Source: Owenia fusiformis (taxonomy: Eukaryota > Annelida > Polychaeta > Sabellida > Oweniidae). From it: DNA of 60,000 nucleotides. The stretch is from positions 35,862,867 to 35,922,866 of the forward strand of contig CAIIXF020000008.1 of assembly GCA_903813345.2 (NCBI GenBank). The letters run 5' to 3'. The notes beneath the pieces are model-generated. The model was not told the origin of the DNA, searched no databases, and saw nothing but the letters and a program-made list of their open reading frames with translations. Position 1 is the stretch's first letter. Every line of letters begins with the position of its first letter. Shown piece after piece: positions 1 through 11,294 of the stretch. The position numbers were made by a program, and so were the translations under genes.

Positions 1-4
1 ATTA

Positions 5-637
5 GTGCAACATATTTTGGACAGTCATATATTGTATTTTGGCTATTCTCTGAGGATTTAAACAGGTGTTTATGTTAGATCAATGCATTACCTCCAGGTA
101 AAGCACTCATAGAGATGATAAAATAATTTTGACTTAGGGACAGGGGAGGTGCAAACAACCCACCCACATGTTTTTTCTGAAATGTTGTTATGATTTTCAA
201 CCCCTTCCACCCCTGCTTTTTATTTAATTTTTGTTGCATCAATATGTTGTGTTTTGACACACAGTTAACCACTTTTAAGGAATAAGTAATTCCTACAGGG
301 ATTTTAAAGATTTCCATTATAGGTGATTATGGTTTTCCACTTTATTTAAAAGGAATCACTTATTCCTTTAAAGGGGCTAACTTTGTGTCAAAACGCAATA
401 TATTTATGCAAGAAAAATATAAAAATCGGAGTGGAAGGTGTTGAAAATCAGAAAATCATTTCAAAAAACATGTGGGTGGGTTGTTTGAAACTACCCTGTC
501 TCAAACTCAAAACTATTTTATCATCTCTAGAAGTGTTTTTCCTGTAGGTATTGCATTGGCCTAACATATTCACCTGTTTAAATCCTCAGCAATTAGCCAA
601 AATCCAACATATGACTGTCCGAAATCTGTTGCGCGTA
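5..637. mobile_element. Near-complete palindromic (foldback) element, about 630 bp
   Basis: The left end (5-68) is repeated inverted at 570-637: TGGACAGTCATAT against ATATGACTGTCC, and AGGATTTAAACAGGTG against CACCTGTTTAAATCCT. Similarity continues inwards over about 310 bp per arm to a centre near 320-350. There is no coding capacity. The arms differ by scattered substitutions, so the element is not recent. Confidence 0.8.
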
Positions 638-639
638 TT

Positions 640-1600
640 TCCCTCCTACTTTCAAACATTTTCGAGATCAAATTCAAATTGTTGCTTTTCAAATTAATTT
701 TTGGCCTTTGTCATTTTCATCTCACTTTCTTATGTATAAAATTAATGGCAGGTTTTGTAATTAAAAATTGTTTTCAAGTAACTAAGTAACTAATTAAGTA
801 ACTAAGTAACTAACTCAATAACTTATTAACTACCTAAGTCTAAGTCTGAGTTACTTAATGACTTAGTAACTTTGGCATTTGGACAAAAAGAGTTTTTTCT
901 GTGCACAGTGAATCCTTTCCAAACAATATCATAATGTGTTTATAATTTACTGTGTGGGCACAGGGCCATGGGTCCTTTATTCAATGATGCAACAGAAACT
1001 AGAGATGAAATCTATATATCATTAGCAGGAATTGCTTGTTATATTTTCAAACAGTATGAGTATATATGTATATTGTACAATTGTAAAAGTATTGTCAATG
1101 ACATAGTATTATTAATGTTCACTGTGGAACAATATGACAAATACTCTGTTTTACACCTGTATAACGAAATTGTACGATCCGGCTTTGGATTTTTCACAAT
1201 AATTCAATAGTTTGAATTTAAATGCAGTATACTACATCCCAATTTAACATTTGACCAGTCCATTGGTAAGTAACATGATTAAATTATAAATGAACATTAA
1301 TGTATGGTACAAAATAATTATAAGCAAAGAGTGAGCAGAGGTAAGAAAGAAAAAAACTAATAACCTTTTTAAATCATGAAATCCTGTAGTCTAATGATCT
1401 TGCAGATAAAAGCCAGCGTATTGTACTATACAATGACCAACTGAGTTAAAGTTCAAAATGGTCCACTGTAAGCGAAACACCTCCCAAGTACACTTTTTAG
1501 AGATATGAAGGTGTTCCACAAACATGTGTGAGTAGTAGTATTGATGAGAACACTATGTCCAACTTTAGGATCACTACGTTGAACTGTGGAATTCTAGAAA
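640..1600. other. Intergenic DNA 3' of CRY-DASH, no gene seen
   Basis: AT-rich. A short degenerate array of TAAGTAAC-like units lies at about 777-870. The short ORFs here have no recognisable protein. Confidence 0.6.
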
Positions 1601-1603
1601 CAT

Positions 1604-1609
1604 TTTATT
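1604..1609 (-). promoter_or_regulatory. poly(A) signal of CRY-DASH
   Basis: AATAAA on the minus strand, 22 nt downstream of the terminal TAG of exon 12. Confidence 0.55.
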
Positions 1610-1630
1610 GAATGTCAAACTCTAGGAACA

Positions 1631-1758
1631 CTATGTTATTGGGTTCGAGTTCTGGAAGTAGAAGTCAATGCCTCTTTGATGTCCTCTCCCCCCACGGCTA
1701 CTATTCCGTCCCCCTCTAACTTTACCCCCTCAACGACCTGACCCTCTAGCTGAACCAC
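1631..1758 (-). CDS. cry-dash: CRY-DASH exon 12 (Gly/Arg-rich tail), contains in-frame TGA
   Basis: The acceptor is ATTTTCAG. The frame gives a Gly/Arg-rich tail ending GHQRGIDFYF plus eight residues and a TAG stop at 1631. RGIDFYF is the typical CRY-DASH C-terminus. TGA at 1730-1732 interrupts the tail where an arginine or glycine codon would be expected. A canonical AATAAA on the minus strand lies 22 nt past the stop (plus-strand TTTATT at 1604-1609). Confidence 0.82.
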
Positions 1759-2046
1759 CTGAAAATACAGCAAAAAATGAAGAGATTATTAAATGTATGT
1801 ATAACTTGGTAAATGTGGCTAAACTACAAGCAGTAATCAGCCATACAAATGGGTAAGTTGGCAACTATGAGTACTGAAGGTGTAATTGCACCTTGAAAGT
1901 TAATAGCTTAAATGTAGAGACTCGGTACATCAATTTTATCAAAATAAATGACTTAAGTGCAGTAAAAGAAAAAAGGCTCTGTTGAAATAGTAGATTAATG
2001 CACTGAGAGAAAAAAATCTTAATACAGTAAAACACTATCTTAGAAC

Positions 2047-2228
2047 AGTAAAACCTGTTAAGTGGAACACCTTTAAAAGTGGAACACCTCTATAAGTGGA
2101 ACGCTTTTAAGAGTCCCAAGACCAATTGACTTAAAGCAGTTAAATGAACCTCTATAGTGGAAAACCTCACACACAAGTGGATCACCTTTAAGAGGTACCA
2201 AAGGTGTTCCACTAAGACAGGTTTTACT
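2047..2228. mobile_element. Short inverted-repeat element (MITE), 182 bp, in a CRY-DASH intron
   Basis: AGTAAAACCTGTTAAGTGGAAC at the left matches, inverted, GTTCCACTAAGACAGGTTTTACT at the right. The middle contains further GTGGAACACC repeats. No coding capacity. Confidence 0.72.
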
Positions 2229-2490
2229 TTATTAGTCTTAAGGTCTAGGGAATGGATTGAACTGCCATGCGGATGCAATTGATTCTAAATGTGACAAATA
2301 ATATATTATTCAAGCAACATGACTTACAATTTTGCACCATTCTGGTCATAACAGAGTGTAGTGTTCAGTTTAGTCATTTAAAACATTGTATTTCTTAGGT
2401 GTTATCATTTCCAGCTGGGAGGAATATTCCTTTAAGAAGCTCTCTCAGAAGTGCACCTCTGTTGAATTCATCATAGAAGTGTAAACCTAC

Positions 2491-2659
2491 CTTTTTACTG
2501 TGTGCTCCACTCAGGAGCAACCACTATTGGATTAGGGTATGTGGTGCCTAGCTCTAAGTTAGCATCAGCCAGTTGCCCTGTAGATAGAGCCCAAGGGGTG
2601 TGCACATCACCAGTTTTGATATTCTCAAGCTCAGGCACCCAAAGTCTCACATACTCTCC
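2491..2659 (-). CDS. cry-dash: CRY-DASH exon 11, contains in-frame TAA
   Basis: Encodes EYVRLWVPELENIKTGDVHT, PWALS and YPNPIVVAPEW, the end of the FAD domain. TAA at 2495-2497 lies two codons before the AAG|GTAGGT donor that keeps phase with exon 12. An alternative donor just before the stop (after 2499, GTAAAA) would put exon 12 out of frame from its best acceptor. Confidence 0.82.
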
Positions 2660-3274
2660 CTAGATAATATACAATGTACAATAAAATAACATAAATATGT
2701 TTATGTAATCCTATGATAATTCAGGTCTAATTCTATGAAGCTGAATTCCATGGGAGTTTAATAGATGACACATTGATTTAATGTTAAATGAACTTTGGTA
2801 AGTGAATCACCTTTCAAGTTGAACTTTCAGAGGACCAAAGCTTCTCCACAAATACAGGTATACAACTACTGTTTTTTTCTGGTGTATAGAAAACAGTTGA
2901 TTCAAGATTTCATTTTTTCTTATTTCAGATAATGACATTAACATATACAATACATAGACTGCAAAAAGAATTCATGATTGAAATGAATTTGTGCTTTGGA
3001 TTAGTATGTTGCCCTTTGTGCTTTTTAATAATTAATTAAAAATAAAATCGTGCTTCATGTGAGAATACAAAGTCAATGCACTTTAGAGTCATGTTTTATC
3101 CATTTTAAAACTTATCTAAATCAGAGATGATCTCAATACTGTACGACCTGGATGTTTTAAGTAAGATGGTAACATGACACAGCTATTATTAACAGAAAAA
3201 TGTGCCAAATTTTATCAATACAATTATCCCATCCTACATTTTGATTTAACATGAATCTGTATCATGGGTATTAC

Positions 3275-3394
3275 CTGGGGGTCGTAATCAAGTCCCTGTT
3301 TCACCACGTTGAACTTCCTGTCTTGACTGGGGTCATTGCCAATACCAGCGCTATATTGCCAATTGCCATAGTTACTGCAGACATCATGGTCAAT
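3275..3394 (-). CDS. cry-dash: CRY-DASH exon 10
   Basis: Encodes [20 protein letters not shown] and [13 protein letters not shown]. The N-x-G-N-W-Q/L-Y core lies next to the flavin in family structures. Both boundaries are phase 0. Confidence 0.9.
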
Positions 3395-3534
3395 CTAAAA
3401 CAGCGGACTAATTGCATTATTTTTCTGACCCTTTTGGAACATGCTCTATTATAATGCAAATACAAATTAACAATATCACCGACATAATATTGCAACTGAG
3501 GATTTTTTCCACTATGAAAAGCTTAATTACTTAC

Positions 3535-3609
3535 CAGCATAGATTCAAACCATTCTGCTCCCATCCTCCAATCCAGCTTCAGATCGTTAGTGAGAAAACT
3601 AGCAACATT
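3535..3609 (-). CDS. cry-dash: CRY-DASH exon 9 (75 nt)
   Basis: Encodes [20 protein letters not shown] plus FESML, a highly conserved FAD-domain helix pair. Both boundaries are phase 0. Confidence 0.9.
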
Positions 3610-3914
3610 CTGCAAATCAAACTTCATGGTGTAAAAATAAACATATGCAATTAGATCTTATGGGGATCAAATCCTTTTATTCTCTAATTGGAATTTTATT
3701 GGAACCAAAAATATTTTGAAGCTTACCAAAAGGTAGTATACATCCAGTTAAGCCCTATATTTAAGAAATTGGAAAATTATACAAAAACTGTACATTTTGA
3801 CATTGGACTATTTCAAGAAATCAACAAAATGTAGACCAGAATTTTATGAGGAGAAACAGTGGTTGTTGGCTCCCAGTGAGCCCTAATTTCAAGTCTATAT
3901 ACACGTATCAATTA

Positions 3915-4095
3915 AAGTAAAACCTGTCAAAGAAATATGAGACTGTCCAAAAGTGTCTTGATTTACAGATGTTCACATTTCAAGGTATAATTAACATGAA
4001 GTCAATGGGAGATAATAAATTTGGGACAAATAAAATGTGTTCATATTGATAGGTGTTCAGATTGGAGAGGTGTTCAGATATACAGGTTTCACTTT
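3915..4095. mobile_element. Related MITE, about 181 bp, in a CRY-DASH intron
   Basis: The ends AAGTAAAACCTGTC and ACAGGTTTCACTTT are inverted copies and match the ends of the element at 2047-2228. The interior has repeated GTTCAGAT-type motifs. More diverged relatives are visible near 2780-2870 and 6580-6700. Confidence 0.65.
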
Positions 4096-4109
4096 ACACT
4101 ACAGCTTAC

Positions 4110-4192
4110 CTGTCTGCCTCTGTTTGACATGTATCCTGTAGCTGCCATCTCTCTCATGTTTGCATCAACATAAGGGACACCTGTTCTACCCT
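4110..4192 (-). CDS. cry-dash: CRY-DASH exon 8
   Basis: Encodes [20 protein letters not shown] and YMSNRGRQ, part of the substrate and FAD pocket. Acceptor ATTTTAG, donor CAG|GTAAGC, phase 0. Confidence 0.9.
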
Positions 4193-4687
4193 CTAAAATA
4201 TAGTAACAATAGACTCATATTAAAACTTTTACTATTGTGATAGACAGTCAATGAGAATTAACACTGTTTTTCTAATTGGATGGTGTCATATTGTTAAGAA
4301 ATGACTCATCTTTAAAATGATATATTATACATGACATGGTTGAACATATCATTTGACATTTTTTCTTTGAACTTGTGCATTGACTTTTTTTACCCACCCT
4401 GTATATCAAATCATTAGAAAGATCAATGGCTAAATTCATTGAAGATTTCTTTAAAGAAAACAACCTGAAACTCTTAATCTTTAAGAAATAAGTATAAAGA
4501 ATGAGGGATGATACGAATAAGGACTCAAATAATTGAAATACAGTCAATTAACCTGGCATTATTGACACTGCTACTTAGTAACCAACAAACAAGAATTTCA
4601 ATGAGTTATTTCTGATTTGAGTGAATTTAATCTTTTTCTTCAAATATGAATACCTTGCTATGCTGTATATTAAAAGTATTGTTTTAC

Positions 4688-4747
4688 CTTTCCAAGCTTC
4701 AAATAGTTTTTGGTCTTGTTTCCACTCTATTTGCTTCCCCATTATAC
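4688..4747 (-). CDS. cry-dash: CRY-DASH exon 7 (60 nt)
   Basis: A short exon encoding MGKQIEWKQDQKLFEAWK, equivalent to the W-K-D-x-x-L-F-x-A-W-K stretch of the family. Acceptor TCTTACAG, donor AAG|GTAAAA; it keeps the frame between exons 6 and 8. Confidence 0.87.
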
Positions 4748-5057
4748 CTGTAAGAATGGATATTGCAATTACTTATTGTACTACATTTTGGCTGTTCCAA
4801 TTCAGTATGATACAGGGAATTGGCATGCAAAATGTCACTCCTTGCCTTTTGGTACACTTGTAGCTCACTTATATTTGAAAAGGGTAAATAAAGATACAAT
4901 ACAATACAGACAATGACAACCAAACACCAACCATAAAAAGTAAGAGACTATAACAATACTTCACCACTTCTTGTGGTTGCATAAAAAGTTTTCCACTCTA
5001 GGGTCTAATATACTTATTTTTAACCTACTAGTAAATTTCCGTGATTTTTTGACTCAC

Positions 5058-5227
5058 CATCTAAATTGAAAAGTTTATCTCCATGTTTCAGTCCAACATA
5101 CTTAAAGTAGTCGCGCCACAACAGTTCAAATACAACCGAATGTGTGGACTGGTTTGATGTTCTCTTTGACTCATATTTCTTGAGTTCCCAATAGATCTGT
5201 CGTGGAGATAAACACCCATTTGCTAAC
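5058..5227 (-). CDS. cry-dash: CRY-DASH exon 6
   Basis: Encodes LANGCLSPRQIYWELKKYE and SVVFELLWRDYFKYVGLKHG. The WRDYF segment is diagnostic of CRY-DASH and photolyase FAD domains. Acceptor ATTTTAG, donor ATG|GTGAGT, phase 1. Confidence 0.9.
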
Positions 5228-5481
5228 CTAAAATATTAATTTATGAAGTATTAGCACCATCTGCAAAAATGGCAGTTGGTGACTAAATGGAAGCTGTGAA
5301 AATATGTTAAAATTCTTGAGTGTGACATACATGTAATGCTAGCTACGATTATTCTTTCACATGTTACAGCAATTGTAAAATATGACATTTGCTTGTTGTG
5401 GTGATACTTTCTGATAAAGATTGTTGTCCTCAAAAACTCAAGATATCATCCATGAAATATCTCTTGTCCTTATCACCTTAC

Positions 5482-5644
5482 CAAGTTGAAAACTTAGTTG
5501 AATAGTCTGATCCGACCATCCCATCACGGGTTTCCTTGTAAACAGCCACACTGTCAGTCTCCCAGAGGTATTTATTAAGTCTATCTAACGCACTGGTCTC
5601 TCCGCCAGAGAAAGGAAATGCAGATCTTTTGTCAGGTGCGATTT
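5482..5644 (-). CDS. cry-dash: CRY-DASH exon 5
   Basis: Encodes FPFSGGETSALDRLNKYLWE and TRDGMVGSDYSTKFSTW, the start of the FAD-binding domain; S-x-K-F contacts FAD in the family. Donor TTG|GTAAGG, phase 2. Confidence 0.9.
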
Positions 5645-5853
5645 CTAAATATATCAAGTGAGGGATTTAAACATTAAAATGCATTATTAATGTGTTAGAC
5701 CATTTATGAGTTACAGTATGTGCAGTGAAACCGTATTTTGATTGGTCAAAAATGTTACGAAATGATAACTCATTTTTCCAGTGTTTCCATGCAATTAGAT
5801 ATGCCAATAAAACACACTGATATAATGGTTTTATTGAGTTTTACTACACTTAC

Positions 5854-6002
5854 CTTGTACCCCTAAGTCAGACATTGTGGGAAGTTGCTGTGGGTCAAGT
5901 CCAGAGGGTAAGGGCAGGAGTCTGTCAGGCATGTTTTGTAGGGCCTGGACCTTTGAAGTTTTCTCAACTTCTGCACAAAATTGTGAATACACATCAGGAA
6001 GA
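5854..6002 (-). CDS. cry-dash: CRY-DASH exon 4
   Basis: Encodes SLPDVYSQFCAEVEK and MPDRLLPLPSGLDPQQLP, the linker between the N-terminal and FAD-binding domains. Acceptor CGTTTCAG, donor AAG|GTAAGT, leaving phase 1. Confidence 0.88.
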
Positions 6003-6185
6003 CTGAAACGAAATGTTTATTCTTCAGTTTCAATAAAGAAAAATTTGGTTTAAATGCACAGGTGAGGTACATGAAAAGAATGTCACAATTAAAACCACGG
6101 GTATTTGTATTTCAGATAATATAGTAATCCTCATTATTTTATGTTTTGCCTAATTCATTTTTTTAATCTTGTATCCAGATTTTAC

Positions 6186-6401
6186 CTGTTAGCTGTTTTA
6201 AATGGTATATCATCTTTATGGTATAGCGTAGCACCCCAAAATGTTTCAACAGGTACTCAAAGTGCTTTAAGAGCATCTTCAACATCTGTTTTTTCTTTGG
6301 TGACCTCTTCCTGCCAGGCAAGGGATACATTATCTTTGCCGATGACCTTGATCAGTTCTGATATAACAGTCTCTGGTTTCCCATTCCTGATCAACAGATT
6401 G
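6186..6401 (-). CDS. cry-dash: CRY-DASH exon 3, contains in-frame TGA
   Basis: The acceptor TTTCCAG completes the serine codon of KGSNLLIRNGKPE; the donor is CAG|GTAAAA. The exon reads through EEVTKEKTDVEDALKAL, then TGA at 6257-6259, then VPVETFWGATLYHKDDIPF in the same frame. The segment between the DVEDAL helix and TFWG is about four residues shorter than in the family, so a small deletion and a stop occur together. The frame and strong similarity resume at once after the stop, as expected for recent decay. Confidence 0.85.
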
Positions 6402-6971
6402 CTGGAAATATCAATGTCAGTATTTAGTCATTTTTCTGTATAGCCACTCCGAATACTTCGAAATGATTGAATCCTGAATCTCAGTTGGAACCCATATGTA
6501 ACACTGCAACAATTTAGATCATGTATATACTGTACATGCATTTATAAACAATGTGATCATTAAACTAGAGACAATTGCAAAGGTGTTTAGATGTGTATCT
6601 ATTCACATTGAGAGCCTTTAAACATTGGAGTATTTGGCAGATTTAAAAATGGGACAAAGACAGCATACATATTGAGAGGTATTCAGAGGTTTTGCCTTAT
6701 GTGACATAAATTAGGATTAAAACTCAGGTACACTGTATTCATAAATTCACAACTCCATACTGGAGAAACAGGTTCTTTGTCAGTTAAGTTTATGGATAGT
6801 CTGGATTCCGCAGGTAATTGAAAATGGGAAGTAAGTTTTGGAATAGTAAAGTCTTGTAAGTCCACCCTGTCCCCACTGTCCTCTTATATAGTCGATGACT
6901 TTTCGAGTAATTAAGTATAAATATCCATTTGTGTTAAATGTATTTGTTATAATAAAAATAAATTCACCCAC

Positions 6972-7144
6972 CTTCCTTTTGATTCAAATGTATTTTTCAA
7001 ATCTGCAAGACTCTCGAGTAAGAACTTTAGCTTATGGGGTCCAGTTTTCTGTAGGTTGAAATGGTTTGTTTCTTTGAAATTTCTTGGGTCAAAACAGTAG
7101 AGGGGCACAAGATACTCTGCATTTTGACATGCCCAGGACAGTAC
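6972..7144 (-). CDS. cry-dash: CRY-DASH exon 2
   Basis: The acceptor is TATATTTCAG|GTACTG and the donor AAG|GTGGGT (phase 2). It encodes the Rossmann-like N-terminal part: VPLYCFDPRNF, KTGPHKLKFLLESL and the start of the KGS-NLLIR strand. The reading frame is clean. Confidence 0.9.
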
Positions 7145-7837
7145 CTGAAATATAAAGGGTAGGCCTATTTGAAGTGCATGAAAGGGGCATTTTTCAAAAC
7201 TACAAATACAAATAATACACAACTATAGATATATGTAGTGCCCAAATATCAAAAGTTGAATAATAAAAATTCCACCTAATCTGCAAGAAAACTACATGTA
7301 CATGTACGAGGGGTGAAAAATAAGTAATTGACGCTTTTTTACACTGATGCTTTTTATAGACCAATACCTTCGATACTCTTACCAGTGATATCATTCAATT
7401 ATCTATCAACTCTAAAGATTTGAAAACAAAAAATGTAATATATCTTGATTTATCTTTATTCCCGTGAAGGAGGTATAGGTACCCTGGGACCGACATGACG
7501 TCAAACATTCTGAAGCTATTTTAGCTTGTTTAACATGCAACGCAGTTGAATGCAGGCTGAACAAAACAAACCATTATGGTCATGAATTACCTTATTTTGT
7601 TATGCCATAGTTGATTTTGCTATTTTCCCTTGGGTGAGGTTACTAAAGTCTTGCCTATGGCAAGGTCGTATGAGGTCCAAACTCCAAACAGGGCTATTCG
7701 CAGAAATAAAAGGGCATTGGTGCCATGTGGACATGAAGATGTGCAAATACAAGACCCATCAGGGCATACTTGGGGACAAAGTTTAGTAGAGAATAGTCCT
7801 ATCAAGGTTGTACCTCCAAAACCTCCAGACAAATAAA

Positions 7838-8020
7838 ACTCTCCAGTGGGGAATCGAATGGTCCAATTAGGACAGAATCAGGTAGACTTGTAAACTTTTG
7901 AGATTTTATATGTGTATATTTGTTTTATCATATTGCATGTACTATTAAGGCTCTTGTAGGCCTAGCAGAGACTATTCAGTTGGTGCTTATTTTAGTGATA
8001 TATATATATATATTTATATG
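7838..8020. repeat. Diverged partial copy of the tandem unit without the foldback insertion
   Basis: Similar to 9287-9457, 11630-11800 and 13957-14127 (ACTC-CCAGTGG, GGTCCAATTAGGACAGAA, and on to TTTAGTGATATATATA), but it runs straight into TATTTATATGAAG where the other copies carry the foldback element. This is the empty site for that insertion. Confidence 0.75.
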
Positions 8021-8143
8021 AAGTATATGAACATTCACAAGAGAGGAGAACTATTGGCCAAATAAGACTTTGAGTTCATGAGTTCAATTTTCTTTACATT
8101 GTGTGTTGGCCATATAAGACTTTTATGACATGACACTCTATTA

Positions 8144-8951
8144 CCCCCCTATCACACCAAACTAGTTCTTACCCGTTCTTGCCAGTCCTACGAAAACGTC
8201 GTCAAACGGGCTCAATCTGGCTGTGGTCGGGAAATGTGTCTGAAATAATTAGCTTTTTCGTTCTTAAACAGTCTTCAATACGTCCATCTCGTTCGCAGTT
8301 CGTTCAGGTCGCACCACGTCGGAGTGCAACGTCGTAGAACGCGTCACTTAGTCTAGAAGGTCAACATGACCTGATTACAGAACGGTATGGTCGTCATCGA
8401 ATTTTGAATCGATTCAAAATTCTAAAATCACATTCCCGTCTGAGAACGTTCATAAAGTTCGTAAATAGACCTTAGAAAGTTGCAGCTACGTTCATTCCGT
8501 TCGCACACAGTTTAAGACCAGTTTTGAAGAACGCAGTGGCAACTTGTTTGGTGTGATAGCTATATTTTTGCTAACTCGTTCATAAGCAGTGTTAAATACG
8601 TTCTTAATCAGTTTAAACCCGTTTGCAATTAGTTCTACCTCGTTCTCAACACGTCCACAGACAGTTCAACTCGTTGTTAAAACGTCCCTAGTAGGATTGA
8701 AGTACGACGGTTCCGTTCGTAGTACGTCCAGCTCGTCGTTAGTACGTTGTCACTCGTTCTAATTGTAGAACGTGACGACCACGAGAACATATTGAGCATT
8801 GTCTACGTTCTAGAGGAACTACCCGTTCGAGTACGTTCGATGAAGATTGTAAATAGATCCCAAACGGTTCTTAGTAGGTCCAGTCCGTTCGTATACAGTT
8901 GAAGCCCGTTTTCGAGAACGCAGTGAGAACTAGTTTGGTGTGATAGTAGGG
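8144..8951. mobile_element. 808-bp nonautonomous DNA element with TTA target duplication (copy in unit 1)
   Basis: Inverted ends: CTATCACACCAAACTAGTTCT at the left and AGAACTAGTTTGGTGTGATAG at the right. TTA is duplicated at 8141-8143 and 8952-8954. The interior is unlike its surroundings, CpG-rich with many short ACGTTC/GTTCG motifs, and has an internal TTTGGTGTGATAG copy at 8557. No transposase. A 3-bp TTA duplication fits PIF/Harbinger-like families (inference). Confidence 0.8.
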
Positions 8952-9088
8952 TTAGATTAGATAATGTACCATTTCATGTTTCTTAACACTGTGTGTTAGG
9001 TAAGTAACATTGACAAAGATAACAGCTTGATATAAGTAAAGTTAAGTAATTTGTTGTTCCGTAAAATCATGTAACAAGAGTAAATATA

Positions 9089-9272
9089 CAGGGTGGGCCA
9101 AAAATACACTTTTTTAATTTTTGATACAAAATCATAATTTGCATACCAAAAGAAACTTGAAGATGCTATCTAGCCATGGATTATGAATTGTACACTTTTA
9201 GTTGAATGAAATATGTCACCAGCATTGCACTTAAACATGTGGTGTGCCATGAGAAAGAAACATAATTTGCAA
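9089..9272. mobile_element. Truncated mariner-type MITE (left half), also at 11432-11615 and 13759-13942
   Basis: Starts TACAGGGTGGGCCAAAAA and matches the left part of the complete element at 15328-15927, then stops abruptly after CATAATTTGCAA. The right end is missing, so the junction records a deletion or recombination before the tandem amplification. Confidence 0.7.
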
Positions 9273-9457
9273 GGTTGTAATTAAACTCCCCAGTGGTGAA
9301 TGGTCCAATTAGGACAGAAACAGGTAGACTAGTTAGACTTATAAACTTTTGGTATTTTATATGTGTATATTTGTTTTATCATATTGCATGTACTATTAAG
9401 GCTCATGTAGGCTTAGCAGAGACTATTCAGTTGGTACTTATTTTAGTGATATATATA

Positions 9458-10350
9458 CAGGGTGTCTCAAAAAATGTACCCAAAAGTATATCAAGAGCAC
9501 AGATAAATCAATCAATATTTTCAGACATTTTTGCATGGTCATGTAGCCAAACATTTTTATTTCAGTCTTGTCTTTTTGATGCTTTAACCCTTTACCTTTC
9601 ACACCACATAATCGATGTAACCTCATATTGCGATGACAGCCTGTATCCTTACTGCTACATGGTTCATCACATTTGATAATAATTCCCATGGAATGTTTTG
9701 AATTTCTCTTTGGATGTTGCCCTTAAGTTGTTCTAGGTCCTTTTGCTTGGAATGAGCATTAAAACACTCCTTCAAATAGCCAACACAGATAATCAGGTCA
9801 ATTATCGGCAAATGATTCAGGAGTTACCTTCCAGGGTTATTACCTTCCAGAGTTAGGCAGGCTAGCCTCGAGACCAAATGATATCCAAATGAAAACACAG
9901 TCACCTCAACAAAAGCTACACTAGAATCACAACCAATGCAGTTTCTTAAACCTCGGACCTATCTGTATAAGGGGCCTATAAGACATTGTGAGGGCCTCCC
10001 TATTCACCATATTTGACGGCCCATACTTTTTTCTTTGAGGCTATTTGAAGGACCATTTTAATGCTAAACCCAACCTAAGAAACCTAGAACAACGACCAGC
10101 ATCCGAACAGAAATCAAAACATTCCACCAGAAATATCAATAATGTGATGAACAATGTAGTAGTAAGGATGCAGACTGTCATTTAAATATGATATTACATT
10201 GAATATGTGGTGTAAAAGGTAACGGGTTAAAGTATCAAAAAGGCAAAACTGAATTAAAAACTGTGTATAGCATGCAAAAAATGTCTGAAAATATTGATTG
10301 GTTTGTCTATGGTGTTGATATACTTTTGGGTACATTTTTTGAGACACCCT
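9458..10350. mobile_element. Palindromic mariner-derived element, unit 1
   Basis: The ends AGGGTGTCTCAAAAAATGTA and TACATTTTTTGAGACACCCT are inverted, and the arms extend about 230 bp. Each arm carries the same end of a Tc1/mariner-like transposase in opposite orientation: the segment LKGNIQREIQNIPWELLSNV (minus strand near 9700) resembles the C-terminal region of such transposases. It is inserted in TA-rich DNA; the uninterrupted site is seen at 8000-8011. Confidence 0.75.
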
Positions 10351-10486
10351 ACATATTTATATGAAGTATATGAACATTCACAAGAGAGGAGAACTATTGG
10401 CCAAATAAGACTTTGAGTTCATGAGTTCAATTTTCTTTACATTGTGTGTTGGCCATATAAGACTTTTATGACATGACACTCTATTA

Positions 10487-11294
10487 CCCCCCTATCACAC
10501 CAAACTAGTTCTTACCCGTTCTTGCCAGTCCTACGAAAACGTCGTCAAACGGGCTCAATCTGGCTGTGGTCGGGAAATGTGTCTGAAATAATTAGCTTTT
10601 TCGTTCTTAAACAGTCTTCAATACGTCCATCTCGTTCGCAGTTCGTTCAGGTCGCACCACGTCGGAGTGCAACGTCGTAGAACGCGTCACTTAGTCTAGA
10701 AGGTCAACATGACCTGATTACAGAACGGTATGGTCGTCATCGAATTTTGAATCGATTCAAAATTCTAAAATCACATTCCCGTCTGAGAACGTTCATAAAG
10801 TTCGTAAATAGACCTTAGAAAGTTGCAGCTACGTTCATTCCGTTCGCACACAGTTTAAGACCAGTTTTGAAGAACGCAGTGGCAACTTGTTTGGTGTGAT
10901 AGCTATATTTTTGCTAACTCGTTCATAAGCAGTGTTAAATACGTTCTTAATCAGTTTAAACCCGTTTGCAATTAGTTCTACCTCGTTCTCAACACGTCCA
11001 CAGACAGTTCAACTCGTTGTTAAAACGTCCCTAGTAGGATTGAAGTACGACGGTTCCGTTCGTAGTACGTCCAGCTCGTCGTTAGTACGTTGTCACTCGT
11101 TCTAATTGTAGAACGTGACGACCACGAGAACATATTGAGCATTGTCTACGTTCTAGAGGAACTACCCGTTCGAGTACGTTCGATGAAGATTGTAAATAGA
11201 TCCCAAACGGTTCTTAGTAGGTCCAGTCCGTTCGTATACAGTTGAAGCCCGTTTTCGAGAACGCAGTGAGAACTAGTTTGGTGTGATAGTAGGG
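10487..11294. mobile_element. 808-bp TTA element, copy in unit 2
   Basis: Same ends, interior and TTA flanks as the copy at 8144, offset by exactly 2343 bp. It was copied by the tandem duplication, not by a separate insertion. Confidence 0.8.

Larger units (their letters stand above)
8021..10363. repeat. Tandem 2343-bp unit, copy 1
   Basis: Order inside the unit: a TTA-flanked 808-bp element, a unique segment, a truncated mariner MITE, a segment starting near AACTCCCCAGTGG, and a palindromic mariner-derived element. The next unit begins in phase at 10364 and appears identical. Confidence 0.9.

Noticed and set aside
1700-1760. Alternative acceptor (near 1718) that would skip the exon 12 TGA
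   Set aside because: It would need the weaker donor after 2499 and a purine-rich acceptor region. It is possible on paper, but it does not remove the stop at codon 129.
6257-6259. TGA in CRY-DASH as selenocysteine or programmed read-through
   Set aside because: The gene also has a TAA, and CRY-DASH is not a known selenoprotein; decay explains all three stops better.
7630-7836. 68-residue plus-strand ORF with proline-rich end
   Set aside because: No recognisable domain, no splice context, overlaps an equally long minus-strand ORF inside CRY-DASH intron 1.
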